Assembly: GCA_033961575.1 (NCBI GenBank)
Contig: CM066729.1
Location: 97,963,001-98,027,000 of the forward strand
Length of the DNA stretch: 64,000 nt
Source of the DNA: Aselliscus stoliczkanus
Lineage: Eukaryota > Chordata > Mammalia > Chiroptera > Hipposideridae
Direction of reading: 5' to 3'
A model generated the notes under the pieces. That model was not told the DNA's origin and searched no databases. It saw only the letters and a program-made list of their open reading frames with translations. Shown here piece after piece: positions 1-12,116 of this stretch. A program made the translations under genes and the position numbers. The first letter of the stretch is position 1; each line of letters begins with the position of its first letter.

Positions 1-564
1 ATTTGTAATATCCTGCAGACAAACTGGCAGGAGCAGTTGCACCAGCAGCCTCTTGCTGTAAAATAGCCGTTACAAGAGAACACTGTACACTGGCGATTAG
101 AATAATTACACAGAACATTGCTACAGAGCATCTTTCTAGATGTATTTCTGATCTTCATCCCAGTTTTGCAGGTAAGGTAGGTCTCCTATTAAATTGGTCT
201 TGAGGATAGGGAAATGCATGGATAAAGAGGTAAGTTACATGCTCCATAGTACACAGGTGGAAAAGGTTGACATATCAGCAGATGTTTAGGAGTCTGAAGC
301 TCAGAAACATTTCAGGGTCTTTTGGAAGAAAAATAATACAGTACAAGAATGGATATTCAAGGTTATTGAAGGAGCTAGTGTCAGGGAAGGGCCTTAAAGA
401 TTAAACTACATTACATTTAAGATAAATCTACCTGTGCATATTTGTTTTTAAAGTTGGTGGCTTGCCCAGAGCAGAAATATCCATCAGGGCTTGGATTGTG
501 ATTGTGGAGATGTTGTTGTTTTTGTTCGAAGCAAAGGGCTCTCTTTCTTCTATGCCGTACCATT
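1..564. other. ROBO1 intron, no recognised feature
   Basis: AT-rich single-copy-looking sequence. I see no gene, exon or clear repeat here. Confidence 0.6.
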
Positions 565-1018
565 CTTTTTTTTAAAGATTTTATTGGGGAATTGGGGGAG
601 GGGAACAGCGTTGGGGAACCAGAGGAGGGGAGCAGATAAGTTGCTGTCCTATTGTTCTTCAGTCTAGTTGTGGAAGATGTTGCTTCACTGGACCATTTTG
701 GTATCATCATTGCGCTCTTCCCAGATGAGGCAGCTCGGTCTCAGGCCTCTTGATGGTCGCTCACTGCAGCTATTGGCAGCTCTCGTTGGCTGCCAGCCAT
801 TCATGCTGGCTGCCGACCACTCACTGTAGCCTATGGCAGCCCACTGCAGCAGGGGCTGCAGCCTACACCGTCGCCTGGGCTCACAGCCCAGCTCCAGACG
901 GAGCTGTTTTTAGCTGTAGAGGGCAGTGTCACTGGCCCTCGTATGTGGGATCTGTACTGGAGCCACTGGCATCCCCAAGCCAGCTCTTAACCACTGCGCC
1001 ACTTGGCCAGCCCCCATG
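565..1018 (-). mobile_element. Long composite tRNA-derived SINE
   Basis: Read on the - strand, a tRNA-like head (ggggctggccaagtggcgca...gtggttaagagc) leads into GGGCCAGTGACACTGCCCTC, then a GC-rich body with repeated GGCAGCCA/CTCACTG motifs. It ends in a tail of T-rich/GGGG blocks and AATAAAATCTTT followed by A's, seen on + as ttttttttaaagattttatt. Flanking ccattcttttt (560-570 and 1019-1029) is the likely target-site duplication. Short ORFs here are incidental. Confidence 0.85.
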
Positions 1019-1029
1019 CCATTCTTTTT

Positions 1030-1370
1030 ATTAGATAATGTAGCAACTTAGAATATAGTCCTACATTAATCTACAAGGTAGAATCATAGGTAATCGTTGA
1101 TATTATAATGACTCTTCTCATTTTTTGGAACCTGTCTGTAATAAAGGAAGGTAGAAGAAGAGTGGCAACTTCGAAGGGAATGGATACTGCAAGGAACTGG
1201 AGAGGCAGGCCCTGCTTGTTATGTATTCAGCAGCTTTTCTCCCCTTCACCCTTGCTGGCAGAGCATCATTTTTCATTTGGTGTTTGTATCCCTCCACCAT
1301 AAGACTTTAGGAAAGGCAGTCCTCTCACTAGCTCCAGTATAAATCCTTTTTTCTATTATCCCATTGCCTT
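1030..1370. other. ROBO1 intron, no recognised feature
   Basis: Unique-looking intronic sequence between a SINE and a 5'-inverted L1. Two short opposite-strand ORFs here show no family resemblance. Confidence 0.6.
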
Positions 1371-1729
1371 AAAAATAATTGCTTGCTTTCTTTCCTTGTT
1401 GTTTTTTAATGTAAATTCACTGATTTTTAAAATTAGTTTCAGGTATATAAAACAATGTAATAGACTTTATGCCCCTCACAACGTGATACCCTCCCCCCCA
1501 ATCTGCTACCCCTGTGACACCGTATGTAGTTGTTACAAGTCCTTTAACTCTATTCTCTATGCTGTACTTCACGTATATATTTAATTATAGTTGACATTCA
1601 ATGTTATTCAGCTTCAGGTATATAGCACAGTGGTCAGGCATCTGCACAGTCTATGAAGCGGTCTCCCTAATAAGTCCAGTGCCTATCTGGCACCCTACAT
1701 ATTCTTTATAACATTATTGATTATACATC

Positions 1730-2516
1730 CCTCCAGCAAGGGCATCAAAAGAGAAAAGAAATGTGGAATTACATCACACTAAAAAGTTTTTTCGGGCCGG
1801 TCGAGTGGTGCAGTGGTTAGGAGCTGGGCTAGGAAGCCAGAGGCCCCAGTTCGAGTCCCACATATGAGGGCCAGTGACACTGCCCTCAAAAAAAAAAAAA
1901 AAAAAGGGCCTGCCAAGTGGCACCGTGGTTAAGCATTAAGCACTGGCTTCAGAAGCCAGCGGCCCCATTTCAGGTCCCACATATGAGGGCTAGTAACACT
2001 GCCCTCAAAAAAAAGTTTTTTCACAGTGAAGAAAACCATCAATAAAACAAAAAGGCATCCTACTACTGAATGGGAGAAGATACTTGCCAATGATTCATCT
2101 GATAAGAGGTTAATATCCAAATTTTATAAAAAACTTATACACCGCAACACCAAAAAACCAAACAAACCAATTAAGAAATGGGCAGAGGATATGAAGAGAC
2201 ATTTCTCTAAAGAGGACATACAGATGGCCAACAGACATATGAAAAAATGTTCAACGTCACTAATCATTAGAGAAATGCAAATAAAAACTACAATGAGATA
2301 CAACCTCACTCCAGTCAGAATGTCTATCATCAACAAGTCAACAAATAAGTGCTGTCAAAAGGGAACCCTGGTACACTGTTGGTGGGATTGCAGATTGGTG
2401 CAGCTACAATGTAAAACGGTATGGAGGTATCTCAAAAAATTGAAAGTGGAGCTGCCTTATGACCCAGTAATTCCACTCCTGGGTATCTATCCAAAGAAAT
2501 CTAAAACACTAATTTG
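1730..2516 (+). pseudogene. L1 ORF2 C-terminal fragment (decayed)
   Basis: Conceptual translation shows typical L1 ORF2 C-terminal motifs: NYITLKSFFT before the SINE interruption, then [36 protein letters not shown] and the [13 protein letters not shown] region. The longest open piece (2026-2517) ends in a stop just after YPKKSKTLI. Reverse transcriptase and endonuclease domains are absent because the copy is 5' truncated. It is not functional. Confidence 0.85.
1794..2009 (+). mobile_element. Two short tRNA-derived SINEs in tandem
   Basis: Unit 1 (1794-1904) and unit 2 (1905-2009) each have a tRNA-like head with A-box (agtggtgcagtggttag / agtggcaccgtggttaag) and B-box-like segment (gttcgagtccc / tttcaggtccc), then GGGC(C/T)AGT(G/A)ACACTGCCCTC and an A tail. 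The pair is flanked by one duplication, aaaaagttttttc, at 1781-1793 and 2010-2022. It therefore inserted as a dimer, or the second copy entered the tail of the first. It splits the L1 ORF2 fragment. Confidence 0.88.
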
Positions 2517-2706
2517 AAAAAATATATGCACCCCTATGTTTATTGCAGTGCTATTCACAATAGCCAAGACTTGGAAACAACCAAAATGCCCATCGATAGA
2601 AACTGTGGTACATTTATACAATGAAGTATTACTCAGCCATAAAGAAGAATGAAGTCTTACCATTTGCAACGACATGGATTGACCTAGAGAATATGATGCT
2701 AAGTGA

Positions 2707-3323
<617 letters not shown>

Positions 3324-3445
3324 AACAAACAAAAATCACAGACATAGACTCAGAGATATAGGGGGAAAACAACCAACAAATTGTTGGTTGCTAGATGAGA
3401 AGGGTGATGGGGGAGAAAGTAAAGGGAATAGAAAAATAATTGCTT

Positions 3446-4093
3446 TCAAAAATGGGGTTGATCCATTCCTTGACAACGAAATAGAAAGAGAAGTCTGATG
3501 AAACTAATTCAAAAGGTCGAGATGACATTTCCCCCACACTCACCTCTTTGTATTGTTTCTACTTATGAGACCTATAGTTGCAACACCCATCTTTTAAACA
3601 TAATAGGGAAGCAAATGCAAAGGTGAATATTAGAGTGTGGAAGGATGTAGAAACCTGGATCGTTAAGAACATTACCAAGTATAAAATGGACTTGTTTTAA
3701 AGCTTCCTTAACTCAGGAGTTTTTGTTTGGTTAAATAATACCCTTTTCTCATTGATTAGTAATTTGAGCTGAGTATCCTTGCTGATACAAATATTTAAGG
3801 CAGTGGACCATGAATTGTCCATTGGACCATAGGAGAAGCTATAAATCTAGGAAAGGAACGATATGAAATGAAAGACAGAGTTTGGGGTAGGATCTAAGAC
3901 CTGGATGTTTTATAAGTTTTAGTCCTGACACCAGGTTTAGTAAGAGCAAGAAAACTAGAAAAGAAGGCTCTTAAAGATTTAATAATTTCTTTTAGAGTTC
4001 AAAGAGCCTCTAGTTTATATCAAGGTTCATGCTTTGTACATTAGAAGACAAGGCTCCAATGGACTGGATATGAAGATCATTATAAAACTTTTT
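3446..4093. other. ROBO1 intron, no recognised feature
   Basis: Unique-looking intronic sequence. No exon, RNA gene or clear repeat recognised. Confidence 0.6.
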
Positions 4094-5526
4094 AGGATCT
4101 GGTCCAGATGGTGAAGTGGGAAAACACTGTGATTACCTCACAACCGTTTCAAAATTACAACTAAACTACAGAACAACCACCACTGAGAATCACCTGAAGT
4201 CTTCCTGAACTGAAGCCCTACCACTAAAGACACACAGAAGAAGCCAGCTGAGACTGGTCGAAGGGGTGGAGACTCGGAATGGGCTGATCCCACACGTATG
4301 TGTGACCATTAAAAATTGGGAGGGATATATCCACTGTGGAGGTCCCTTAGGAGGAGAGAGGGGTCCTAGCCCCTCCCCATCCCAGAGATCCAGTGCTGGG
4401 GAGAGAAACCCCCATGTCCTCTTGCTGTGAAAACTAGGGGAGATTGTGGCTGAGTGAAACAAAGGCAGCTGCAGTCCCAGCTGCTCCTCTTAAGGGGATC
4501 ACACAGGACTTACTCGCAGATGGATTCACTCTGAGCTCCAGCACTGGGGCAGCAACTCGATAGGTGAAAGATACATATAGGAAGGAAGTCAGTTGTCTGA
4601 CTTCAGTGTGAGGACTGAAGGGGCAACTTTCCCCAGAACGGAGCTGCTGGTAGGAGTTATTGTTTTGTGTGTGCAGATGTAGGCCACCACCATATCTGAG
4701 TCTCCACTAACCTGGATGACACCATTTGTTTGCCCTGATTCCCTGAGACCCCACCCATCCAATTTGCAAGCACACCATGGCTGCTTCCATTGGCTTTTCT
4801 GTATAAATGGCCTGCCTCGGCTCATGCTGCGACTTTTCTAAAATCTCTTAAAGGTTAACAAAACCTAAACTAGCAGCATCTAACTTTGGCATGTCCCATA
4901 CCTCTGACTGAGCAGCCCTAAGCCCAGCACTAGCGAAAGCCGGCCTTGATTTGTGGCTTGGCCTCTCAAGGCACCTCTAATCCAGCATGGGCAGCAGCCA
5001 CCTGAGGATTCCCTGTAGGTCATGGCAGGTGGCCCCAGGCATGGCACAGGCTGCAGTTTTACTTGGGCTGAATTTAACCTATGGTGGGGCCCCTCCCAGG
5101 AGTGCCCAGGGGCTGGCACACCCAGTGGCCAGCTTTTGACCAGCTATGGAATCATCTGTCCACTTATGGGGACAACACACCCAAAGGGCACACAGCAGGC
5201 ACCAAAGCCCTGCTAAAGTGGATCCTTCTCCATAGGGTCAGCCCCTGCACCACAACTCCTCCACTGTAGTCTCAGCGAGTCCTCACAGCCAATCAGCCTG
5301 AGGATTATCCCCACCCATTGATATGCAAACAGCAACCAAGTCTCAACTACAACTGGAGAGCACACAAAACTCACTCAAGGAACTTACCTGGAGCTCCTGG
5401 CTCAGATGACCAGAGACTGTTCCATTGGGCCCCACAGGACACCCACTACATGAGGCCACTCTACTAAGACTCAGAAGCATAGTAGCCCTACCTAATGCAT
5501 AGAAACAAACACAAGTAGGTACCAAA

Positions 5527-6416
5527 ATGGGGAGACAAAAAACATGTCCCAAATAAAAAAACAGAACAAAGCTCCAGAAAAAGCATGAGACAAAATGGAG
5601 ACAAAATATCTTCCTGATGCAGAGTTCAAATCACAGGTTATAAGGATGCTCAATGAATGAACTCAGGGAGAACTTCAACAAAGAGATTAGAAACATAAAC
5701 ACGGCAGTAGAAAACATAAAAAAGAACCAGTGAGAAATGAAGAATACAGTAACTGAAATGAATATAGCAAAGGGAATCAACAGTAGATTAGACAAAGCAG
5801 AGAATCAAATCAGCGATTTAGAAGACAAGGTAGCAGAAAACACCCAAACAGAACAGAAAATATAATCCAAAAATGAGAGTATAGTTTATTTGTCCTCTGG
5901 GATAACATCAGGCACACCAACATACTCATCATAGGGGTATCAGAAGGAGAAGAGAAAGAATAAGGAATTGAAAACCTATTTGAAGAAATTATGATGATAG
6001 CAAACTTCCTTAACCTGGCAAAGGAAATAGACATACAAGCCCAGACAGTGCAGAGAGTCTCAAACAAGATGAAACCTCAGTGGCCCACACCAAGATATAT
6101 CATAATTAAAATGCCAAAGGTTAAAGACAAAGAGAGAATCTTAAAAGCAGCACGAGAAAAGCAATTAATAACTTACAAGTGAGCTCGCATAAGACTGTCA
6201 GCTGATTTCTCAACAGAAACTTTGCAGGTCAGAAGGGATTGTCATGAAATACTCAAAGTCATGAAACTCAAGGACCTACAGTCAAGATTACTCTATCCAG
6301 CAAAGCTGTCATTTAGAATGGAAGGACAGATAAAGAAATTCCCAGACAAGAAAAAGCTAAAGGAATTCATCACCACCAAACCAGTATTACAAGGAATCTT
6401 AGAGGCATTAAGATGA
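5527..6416 (+). pseudogene. L1 ORF1 pseudogene (copy 1)
   Basis: L1 ORF1p is a trimeric RNA-binding chaperone that coats L1 RNA. From ATG at 5527 (MGRQK) the homology runs through a coiled-coil-like region, an RRM region around 5920-6180 (EIMMIANFLNL, PTPRYIIIKMPKVKDKERIL) and the C-terminal domain (LSADFSTET, KAARE, SRLLYPAKLSFRMEGQIK) to a stop near 6416. Several in-frame stops (for example after LTYK at 6180) and frame changes break it, so no protein is expected. Confidence 0.85.
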
Positions 6417-6440
6417 AAAAAAAAGAAACTGAATAATAAA

Positions 6441-6722
6441 ATGGCAATAACTATATATCTGTTAACAATTACTTCAATGTAAATGGATTAAATGCCCCAA
6501 TTAAAAGATATGGTGGCTAAATGGATAAAGAAACAAGACCTATACATATGCTGCCTACAAGAGACTCACTTCAGATCGAAAGACACCCACAGGCTAATAG
6601 TAAAGAATGGGAAAAAGATATTTCATGGGGGAAAAAAAAAAAAAGCTAGGGTAACAATACTTATACCAGACAAAATAGACTTTAAAACAAAGGCTATAGC
6701 AAGAGACAAAGAAGGACCCAGT
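6441..6722 (+). pseudogene. L1 ORF2 endonuclease N-terminal remnant
   Basis: Starting at ATG 6441, reading in more than one frame gives NYFNVNGLNAPIK, LYICCLQETHF (the conserved glutamate motif of the APE-type endonuclease), DTHRLIVK and ARVTILIPDKIDFK. The sequence then jumps within GACCCAGTAATCCCACT to the ORF2 C-terminal DPVIPL region. Stops are present. All of the reverse transcriptase is absent. Confidence 0.8.
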
Positions 6723-7119
6723 AATCCCACTAAGGTTATTTATCCTAAGAACCCCAAAACACTGCTTTGAGGGGACGTGTGCATCCAAATGTTCATGGCA
6801 GTATTGTTTACAATGACCAAGATATGGAGGCAGCCTGGGTGTCTGTCAATGGACTGGATGAATGGATAAAAATTAAGTGATACATATATACAATTGAATA
6901 TTACTTGGCCATGGAAGGGAATGGGTTCTTGCCATCTGCTGTGGTATGGATGGACCTGGAGGGTACTGTGCCAAATGAAGTATGTCAGACAGAGAAAGAC
7001 AGATGCAATGTGATTTCACTTATATGTGGAATCTAAAGAACAAAATAAACAAATGAAACAGAAACAAACTCATAGATACAGAGAACATTTTGATGGTAGC
7101 CAGATGGGAAAGGGGCTGT

Positions 7120-7786
7120 GGTGGGTGAAAAAGGGGAAGGGATTAAGAAGTACAAATTGGCTGTTACACAGTAGTCATGGGGATGTAGGGAATAGCATAA
7201 GGGATATAGTCAATAATATTGTAATGACTGTATGGTGTCAGATGGGTACTAGGTTTATTGGGGTGATAGATGGCAGTGGGGTTGGGGGCTGGGTGAAAAA
7301 GGTGAAGGAATTAAGAAGTATAAATTGGTACTTGGTATCTCCAAAATTGTTATGCAGATATAAAATAAAGCATAGGGAATATAGTCAATAATATGGTAGT
7401 AACTATGTATAGTGTTAGTCTGGTACTAGACTAGTGAGGCGGGGATCACCTTGGAAATTATACAAATGCCTAACCAGCGTTCTGTACATCTGAAATTAAT
7501 ACAAAATCATATTGAATGTCAACTGTAATTGAAAATTTTAAAAAGTGGGGGGAAGGTGAAAGGAAATAAGAAGTCCAAATTTCCAGGTATAAAGCAAATA
7601 AGTCACAGTGATGTAATGTACAGCATGGGGAATAGAGTCAGTAATACTGTGATAGTATGGTATGGTGTAAGATGGTTGCTGGACTTATCATAGTGATCAC
7701 TTCTTTAGGTATATAAATGTTGAATAACTATTGTCTACACCTGAAACATATAATGTTGCATGTTAGCTATATTTTAAAAATCTTTA
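7120..7786 (+). repeat. L1 3'UTR built of three diverged tandem units
   Basis: A unit opening with GTGAAAAAGG.GAAGG.ATTAAGAAGTA and containing a GGGAATA..GTCAATAATAT core recurs from about 7127, 7292 and 7547. The second and third units end in CTGAAA.TAATA-type or CTGAAACATATAA-type segments. Similar units form the 3' ends of the elements at 16.4 kb and 24.8 kb. Confidence 0.65.
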
Positions 7787-7796
7787 AAAACTTTCT

Positions 7797-9181
7797 TGTT
7801 TTTTTTTTAAAAAAACTCGGATTTTGCATGAGTCATCTGTATAGATGTGCTAGAACAAGATTTTGGTAGGATTTGGGAAGCTGTGGGGAGTATTTATGGA
7901 TTGACATGTCCAACTCCTTATACATCAGAGGTGGTGGATAAAGTGATGATGAGGGATAGCTAGTTGTATGCATGAATGTCTTCTACTATATAAACAAGGG
8001 GCATTTGGATTTTGTTATTTTTTTCTTGAGAATGTTAAGTCAATGAACTGAAAGTCTCAGTGAACTTGAAAGCAAATATTAGTACTCCTTCCTGGCACTG
8101 GAAATCTGAGTGAGTAAAAATCTCCCAGTGTTCTTTCAGCTTACTCAGATTTTTTTTTTTTTTTTCAGACAAAAGGGTATGAAGAGTGTGGAAGAGATTG
8201 AAAGTAAAGGGCAGACCCTTTATAATTTCCCAAAGGGTGTAGTAAAAGCAGAAGGTGGAGAATTTTTGATACCATACGACACCTATCATTTATATATTAA
8301 AGGTGTTGTTTGTTTATATTTGCATATGAAATATGACCTGTGCATCTCAAAATGTCAGTCCCAAATCATTCCGAAGAGTGCGTCCATTGCTTCTTTATTC
8401 AAAGGTGTTGAGAGATTATGGAGAAGTACTCATTCTTATTCACAGCAAGATTAGTTCATAGTTGAACCTTAACATCATTTGAAAATTTGAGCCAAAAATT
8501 GAAGTCCAAATTCATGCTTTTAAAAGGAGAATGCTATTATCAGTACCTTAGCTTTTACTTCTGTCTTTATTTTCATCATTAAAAGTGTTAATCTTGCTCT
8601 TATTTATTCTAGCCTCCTGGAACACAAAACCAGTGATGACATGTTGAATTTGCCAAGGATCAGTCAACACTTGTTAGAAGTAAATTTCAGCACTTTATTT
8701 AGACTCACTAAGTAGGTTTATTATTTTGGATGATAATACTGATCTTTCATATCTTAGAATTTGGTCTAGCCCATATTATATAAGTGAAGTGAGCCCATTC
8801 CAAATTACTCTCCTATGAGTGGTCTAGGTATTTACCTATTCTCCTTAACATTAAAACTAGAGGATTTTTTTCCTAATTTTTTCAATTATTTTTAATGTCT
8901 TATAAATTTAGTGTTAATTTTAGCTATGTCAGTTTTGCTAATTTGAATAAGAAACCCTAACATTTTATAACTGTAGAACCACATGTACTAAGGACTTGTT
9001 TTGTTTTTTTTTAAACAAATACGTAACCAACAAATGATAAACAATTGGATAATTTGGAATTATCTCAAATTGTAATAGGACTGCAATAGGGCTGTTTTCA
9101 GAAGAAATTAATGTGGTAAGTGGTTCTTAAAAACTAAGCAATATCATTGGACTCAAAGTGGGGAGCTGAGTTTGTATATCA
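7797..9181. other. ROBO1 intron, no recognised feature
   Basis: Unique-looking sequence. The only unusual stretch is a T-run at 8151-8165. ORFs of 84-114 codons here show no family resemblance and overlap on both strands. Confidence 0.55.
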
Positions 9182-9197
9182 TAGATCTAAATATTTT

Positions 9198-9212
9198 TAT
9201 TTTTATTTATTT

Positions 9213-9257
<45 letters not shown>

Positions 9258-9394
9258 TTTTAGCTGAGTCATCCTGCTACCTGTTGGCAGCTCAATGGCA
9301 ACTCAGCTCAGGCTGGCATCGAACTGCTGTTGCTCAGAGCTCAGCTTACATTCTTGAGCAAGCTCTTAACCAACTGAGCCATTCGGCCGGCCCT
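9198..9394 (-). mobile_element. Family-B tRNA-derived SINE with (TTTA)n tail
   Basis: On the - strand: GGGCCGGCCGAATGGCTCAGTTGGTTAAGAGC-type head, a body with GAGCTGCCA and CAGGTAGCAGGATGACTCAGCT, then a (TAAA)n tail (9198-9262 on +). A 16-bp duplication tagatctaaatatttt flanks it (left 9182-9197, right 9395-9410). Confidence 0.9.
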
Positions 9395-9410
9395 TAGATC
9401 TAAATATTTT

Positions 9411-9839
9411 ATTTGGCAATACTGGGTGCTCCAGGCCAAAAGAGTGACCTTTTGAATTTTACTTTTTAAATTTGTTCTGAAATCAGTATACATGAATCTT
9501 AGTAGATGAAAATCACACATAAGAAATAACTTGTATTAAATCACATTTTTACTTAATAACACTGTGAATCAGCAGACAAAAGTAAGCCCCATCAAAGTGA
9601 GAGTACTTATGGTTATTATGGACCTTGGATGAATATATCCCCTTTAATAAATAAGTAACATCTTGCTTCCAAAAATCATATGGAATTATTAAAACAAAAC
9701 AAAAAATTCTGAAATACTTCAGCTAAATAAATGGTACTTGGATGTGACTCCATTAAAAATTGCTTTATCCATGTTCTATTCCAAGCAGTTGTTGAAATAT
9801 TTGATGTCTTTAATTGCAGTTACTCTAGCTACACTTTTA
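9411..9839. other. ROBO1 intron, no recognised feature
   Basis: AT-rich unique-looking sequence between a SINE and an antisense L1 derivative. Confidence 0.55.
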
Positions 9840-9867
9840 TTTATTTTTTATTTTTTTATTATTATTC

Positions 9868-10591
9868 TTATTTAATTTTTTTTATTAGTTTCAGGTGTAC
9901 AACACAATGCAATAGTTATACTCTTTACCCACCAAAGTGACAACCCCCCTCCCCCGAGTTCTCTACCCCACTCCCCCCCATATCATACATATCTATTACA
10001 ATTCCTTTGACTCCCTTCCACAGTATACTCCACATCCCGTGACTATCTATATATTCAGTTACAGTTGGCATACAATATTATACAACATCAGCTTCAGGTG
10101 TACAGTGCAGTGATCAAGCCTCTGCTCCATCCATGAAGTGATCTCCCTAACAAGATGTGTGACTATCTGACATGCCACAAAATTTTTACATTATTATATT
10201 CCCCGAACTGTGTTTCATATCCCTGTGGCAATATTGTAGTTGTCTATTTATGTAGTCGAATCCCTTCGCCTTTCCCCTTGTCCCCACCCCCCTCCCAACT
10301 AGCAATCCTTAGTTTTTCCTCTATATCTATGAGTCTGTTTACTTTGCTCGTTCATTCAGTTTTTCAGATTCCACATATAAATGAGATCATATGGTACTTG
10401 TCTTTCTCTGACTGACTTATTTCATTTAATAGAATAGTCTCTTCACGGCATTATCAATTACATACCCAGAACTGCCCCCATATCCCTGCGGCAACATTGT
10501 AGTCACCCACCTACGCTGTCCAAAACCTTCCCTCTCTTCCTGTACCCCACTCCCTCCCAGCCAGCAACCATCAGTTTTTCCTTTATATCTG
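9868..10591 (-). repeat. L1 3'UTR with internal duplication
   Basis: The distal 3'UTR (about 9868-10190) matches the antisense L1 end at 1430-1725. Segments 10200-10340 and 10455-10590 are diverged copies of each other (both contain CCCTG.GGCAA.ATTGTAGT and AGTTTTTCCT.TATATCT). Confidence 0.7.
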
Positions 10592-11210
10592 CTTGATATG
10601 ACTTCAGTCTTCTTAAATTTACTGAGACCTGTTTTGTGGCCTAACATGGTCTATCTTGGAAAATGTCCCATGTGTACTTGAGAAGAATGTATATTCTGTT
10701 TTTTCAGGGTGAAATGCTCTAAAAATATCAACAAAGTCCAGCTGGTCTAAAGTGTCATTTAAGGCCCCTCTTTCTGTGTTGATTTTCTGTCTAGAGTATC
10801 TGTCCATTGGTGACAATGGGGTGTTGAAGTCCCCCTACTATGATAGTGTTACTGTTGATCTCTGTCTTTATGTCTGTCAAAATCTGTTATATGTAATTAG
10901 GAGTTCCTATGTTGGGTGCATAGATGTTTATTAGGGTTATAGTGCCCCTGTTTGTCTTTTATTGTAGTCATTTTAAAGTCTATTTTGTCCAAAATAAGTA
11001 TTGGTACTTCAGCTTTTTTTTTTCTCATTTCCATTTGCATGAAATATCTTATTCCATCTGTAAACAGCATATACATGTGTCCTATTTTCTTATCCACTCA
11101 GCCACTCTCTGTCTTTTGATTGGAACATTTAGCCCATTAGCTAAAAGCATTTAAAATGATTATTGATAGGTGCATATGTATTGCCATTTTGTTATTTGTA
11201 TTCCTGGTCT
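10592..11210 (-). pseudogene. L1 ORF2 endonuclease remnant
   Basis: - strand translation in shifting frames gives GLNVPIKRQRVAEWIRK, a truncated YMLFTD.../CCLQ motif where the catalytic ETH stretch has been lost, VPILILDKIDFK, then ALNDTLDQLDFVDIFRAFHP and EYTFFSSTHGTFSKIDHV, which are typical L1 endonuclease C-terminal motifs. Sequence then switches to 3'UTR near 10591. It is interrupted by stops and frameshifts. Confidence 0.82.
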
Positions 11211-11243
11211 TCCAGGGTTAGCTTGTTTACCCCTTTCCTTTGT

Positions 11244-12116
11244 TTAAAAAAGCCCTTTTAACATTTCTTGCAATGCTGGCTTGCTGGTAATGGATTCCTT
11301 AAGCTTATTCTTTTCTGAGAAGCTCTTTATTTCTCCTTCAATTTTAAGTGATAGCCGTGCTGGGTAGAGCAATCTTGGTTGTAGGTCTTTATTTTGTGTC
11401 CCTTTGAATATCTCCTGCCACTCCCTTCTGCCCTGCAGAGTTTCTGTAGACAAGTCAGCTGTTAGTCTAACAGGAGTTCCTTTGTATGTAACCTGCTGTC
11501 TTTCTCGTGCAGCCTCTAGGATTCTGTCTCTGTCTTTAACCTTTGCCATTTTCACTATGATGTGTCTTGGTGTGGGCCTATTTGGGTTCAGCTTGTTTGG
11601 AACCCTCTGCCCTTCCTGGGCATGTATGTTGATTTCCTTCAACAGGGTAGGGAAGTTTTCAGTCATTATTTTTCCAAATACATTCTCGACCCCTTGCTTC
11701 TTCTCTTCTCCTTCTGGTATTCCTATGATGCAAAGGTGGTTGTGCTGCACCTTATCCCATAGGGCTCTTAAACTATTTTCATTGTTTTTTATTCTTTGGT
11801 CTTTTTGCTGTGCCAACTGGGTGATTTCTGCTATTTTATCTTCCAAATCGCTGATCCGCTCCTCTGCTTCATCTACTCTACTGGTGATTCCTTTGAGTGT
11901 GTTCTTCATTTCAGTTATGGTATTCTTTAGTTCTAACAGGTTGTTTTTTATGATTTCTCTATCCTTCCTTATGTCCTCACTAAGTTTGTTAAACATTCTT
12001 ATCATCAGTGTTCTAAACTCTGTCTCTGAAAGGTTATATCCATCTGTTTCATTTGGTTCCATTTCTAGAGGTTTCTTCTGATCTGTTACTTGGGACATGT
12101 TTCTTTGTTTCCCCAT
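11244..12116 (-). CDS. L1 ORF1 protein, 290 codons, open
   Basis: L1 ORF1p is a trimeric RNA chaperone in the L1 ribonucleoprotein. The start chosen is ATG at 12116 (MGKQRNMSQ), matching the usual L1 start; the frame stays open 26 codons upstream but that part is 5'UTR. Visible parts: a charged N-terminus (1-45), a heptad-rich coiled coil (about 48-115, e.g. ITSRVDEAEERISDLEDK), an RRM (about 125-205, with CIIGIPEGEE and PTPRHIIVKMAKVKDRDRIL), and the C-terminal RNA-binding domain (about 208-290, with VRLTADLSTETLQGRREW and LLYPARLSLKIEGEIK). Human ORF1p is 338 residues, so this one is shorter, mainly in the coiled coil. There are no internal stops, unlike its neighbours at 5.5 and 24.2 kb. 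Expression from an intron is unproven. Confidence 0.88.
   Translation of the reverse strand: MGKQRNMSQVTDQKKPLEMEPNETDGYNLSETEFRTLMIRMFNKLSEDIRKDREIIKNNLLELKNTITEMKNTLKGITSRVDEAEERISDLEDKIAEITQLAQQKDQRIKNNENSLRALWDKVQHNHLCIIGIPEGEEKKQGVENVFGKIMTENFPTLLKEINIHAQEGQRVPNKLNPNRPTPRHIIVKMAKVKDRDRILEAARERQQVTYKGTPVRLTADLSTETLQGRREWQEIFKGTQNKDLQPRLLYPARLSLKIEGEIKSFSEKNKLKESITSKPALQEMLKGLF

Larger units (their letters stand above)
4094..7786 (+). mobile_element. L1 derivative with ORF1 and 3'UTR but almost no ORF2 (HAL1-like), copy 1
   Basis: Order: 5'UTR beginning near ggtccagatggtgaagtggg (similar to the starts of the copies at 13.1 and 22.7 kb), decayed ORF1 (5527-6416), the first ~280 nt of ORF2 (from 6441, endonuclease start with CCLQETHF), then an abrupt join near 6720 to the ORF2 C-terminus (DPVIPL) and the 3'UTR. 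About 3 kb of ORF2 is missing. Flanks share aaaacttt (4085-4092 and about 7788-7795), a possible short duplication. It could be a half-L1 family member or a single internally deleted L1. Confidence 0.75.

Noticed and set aside
1794..1880. Functional tRNA gene in a SINE head
   Set aside because: A- and B-boxes are present but the cloverleaf is degraded and an A tail and TSD show retroposition.
2026..2517. 163-codon ORF as a gene
   Set aside because: Its translation is the C-terminal part of L1 ORF2 inside a 5'-inverted L1.
11404..12081. 225-codon + strand ORF
   Set aside because: Shadow of the L1 ORF1 on the opposite strand; no domain of its own.
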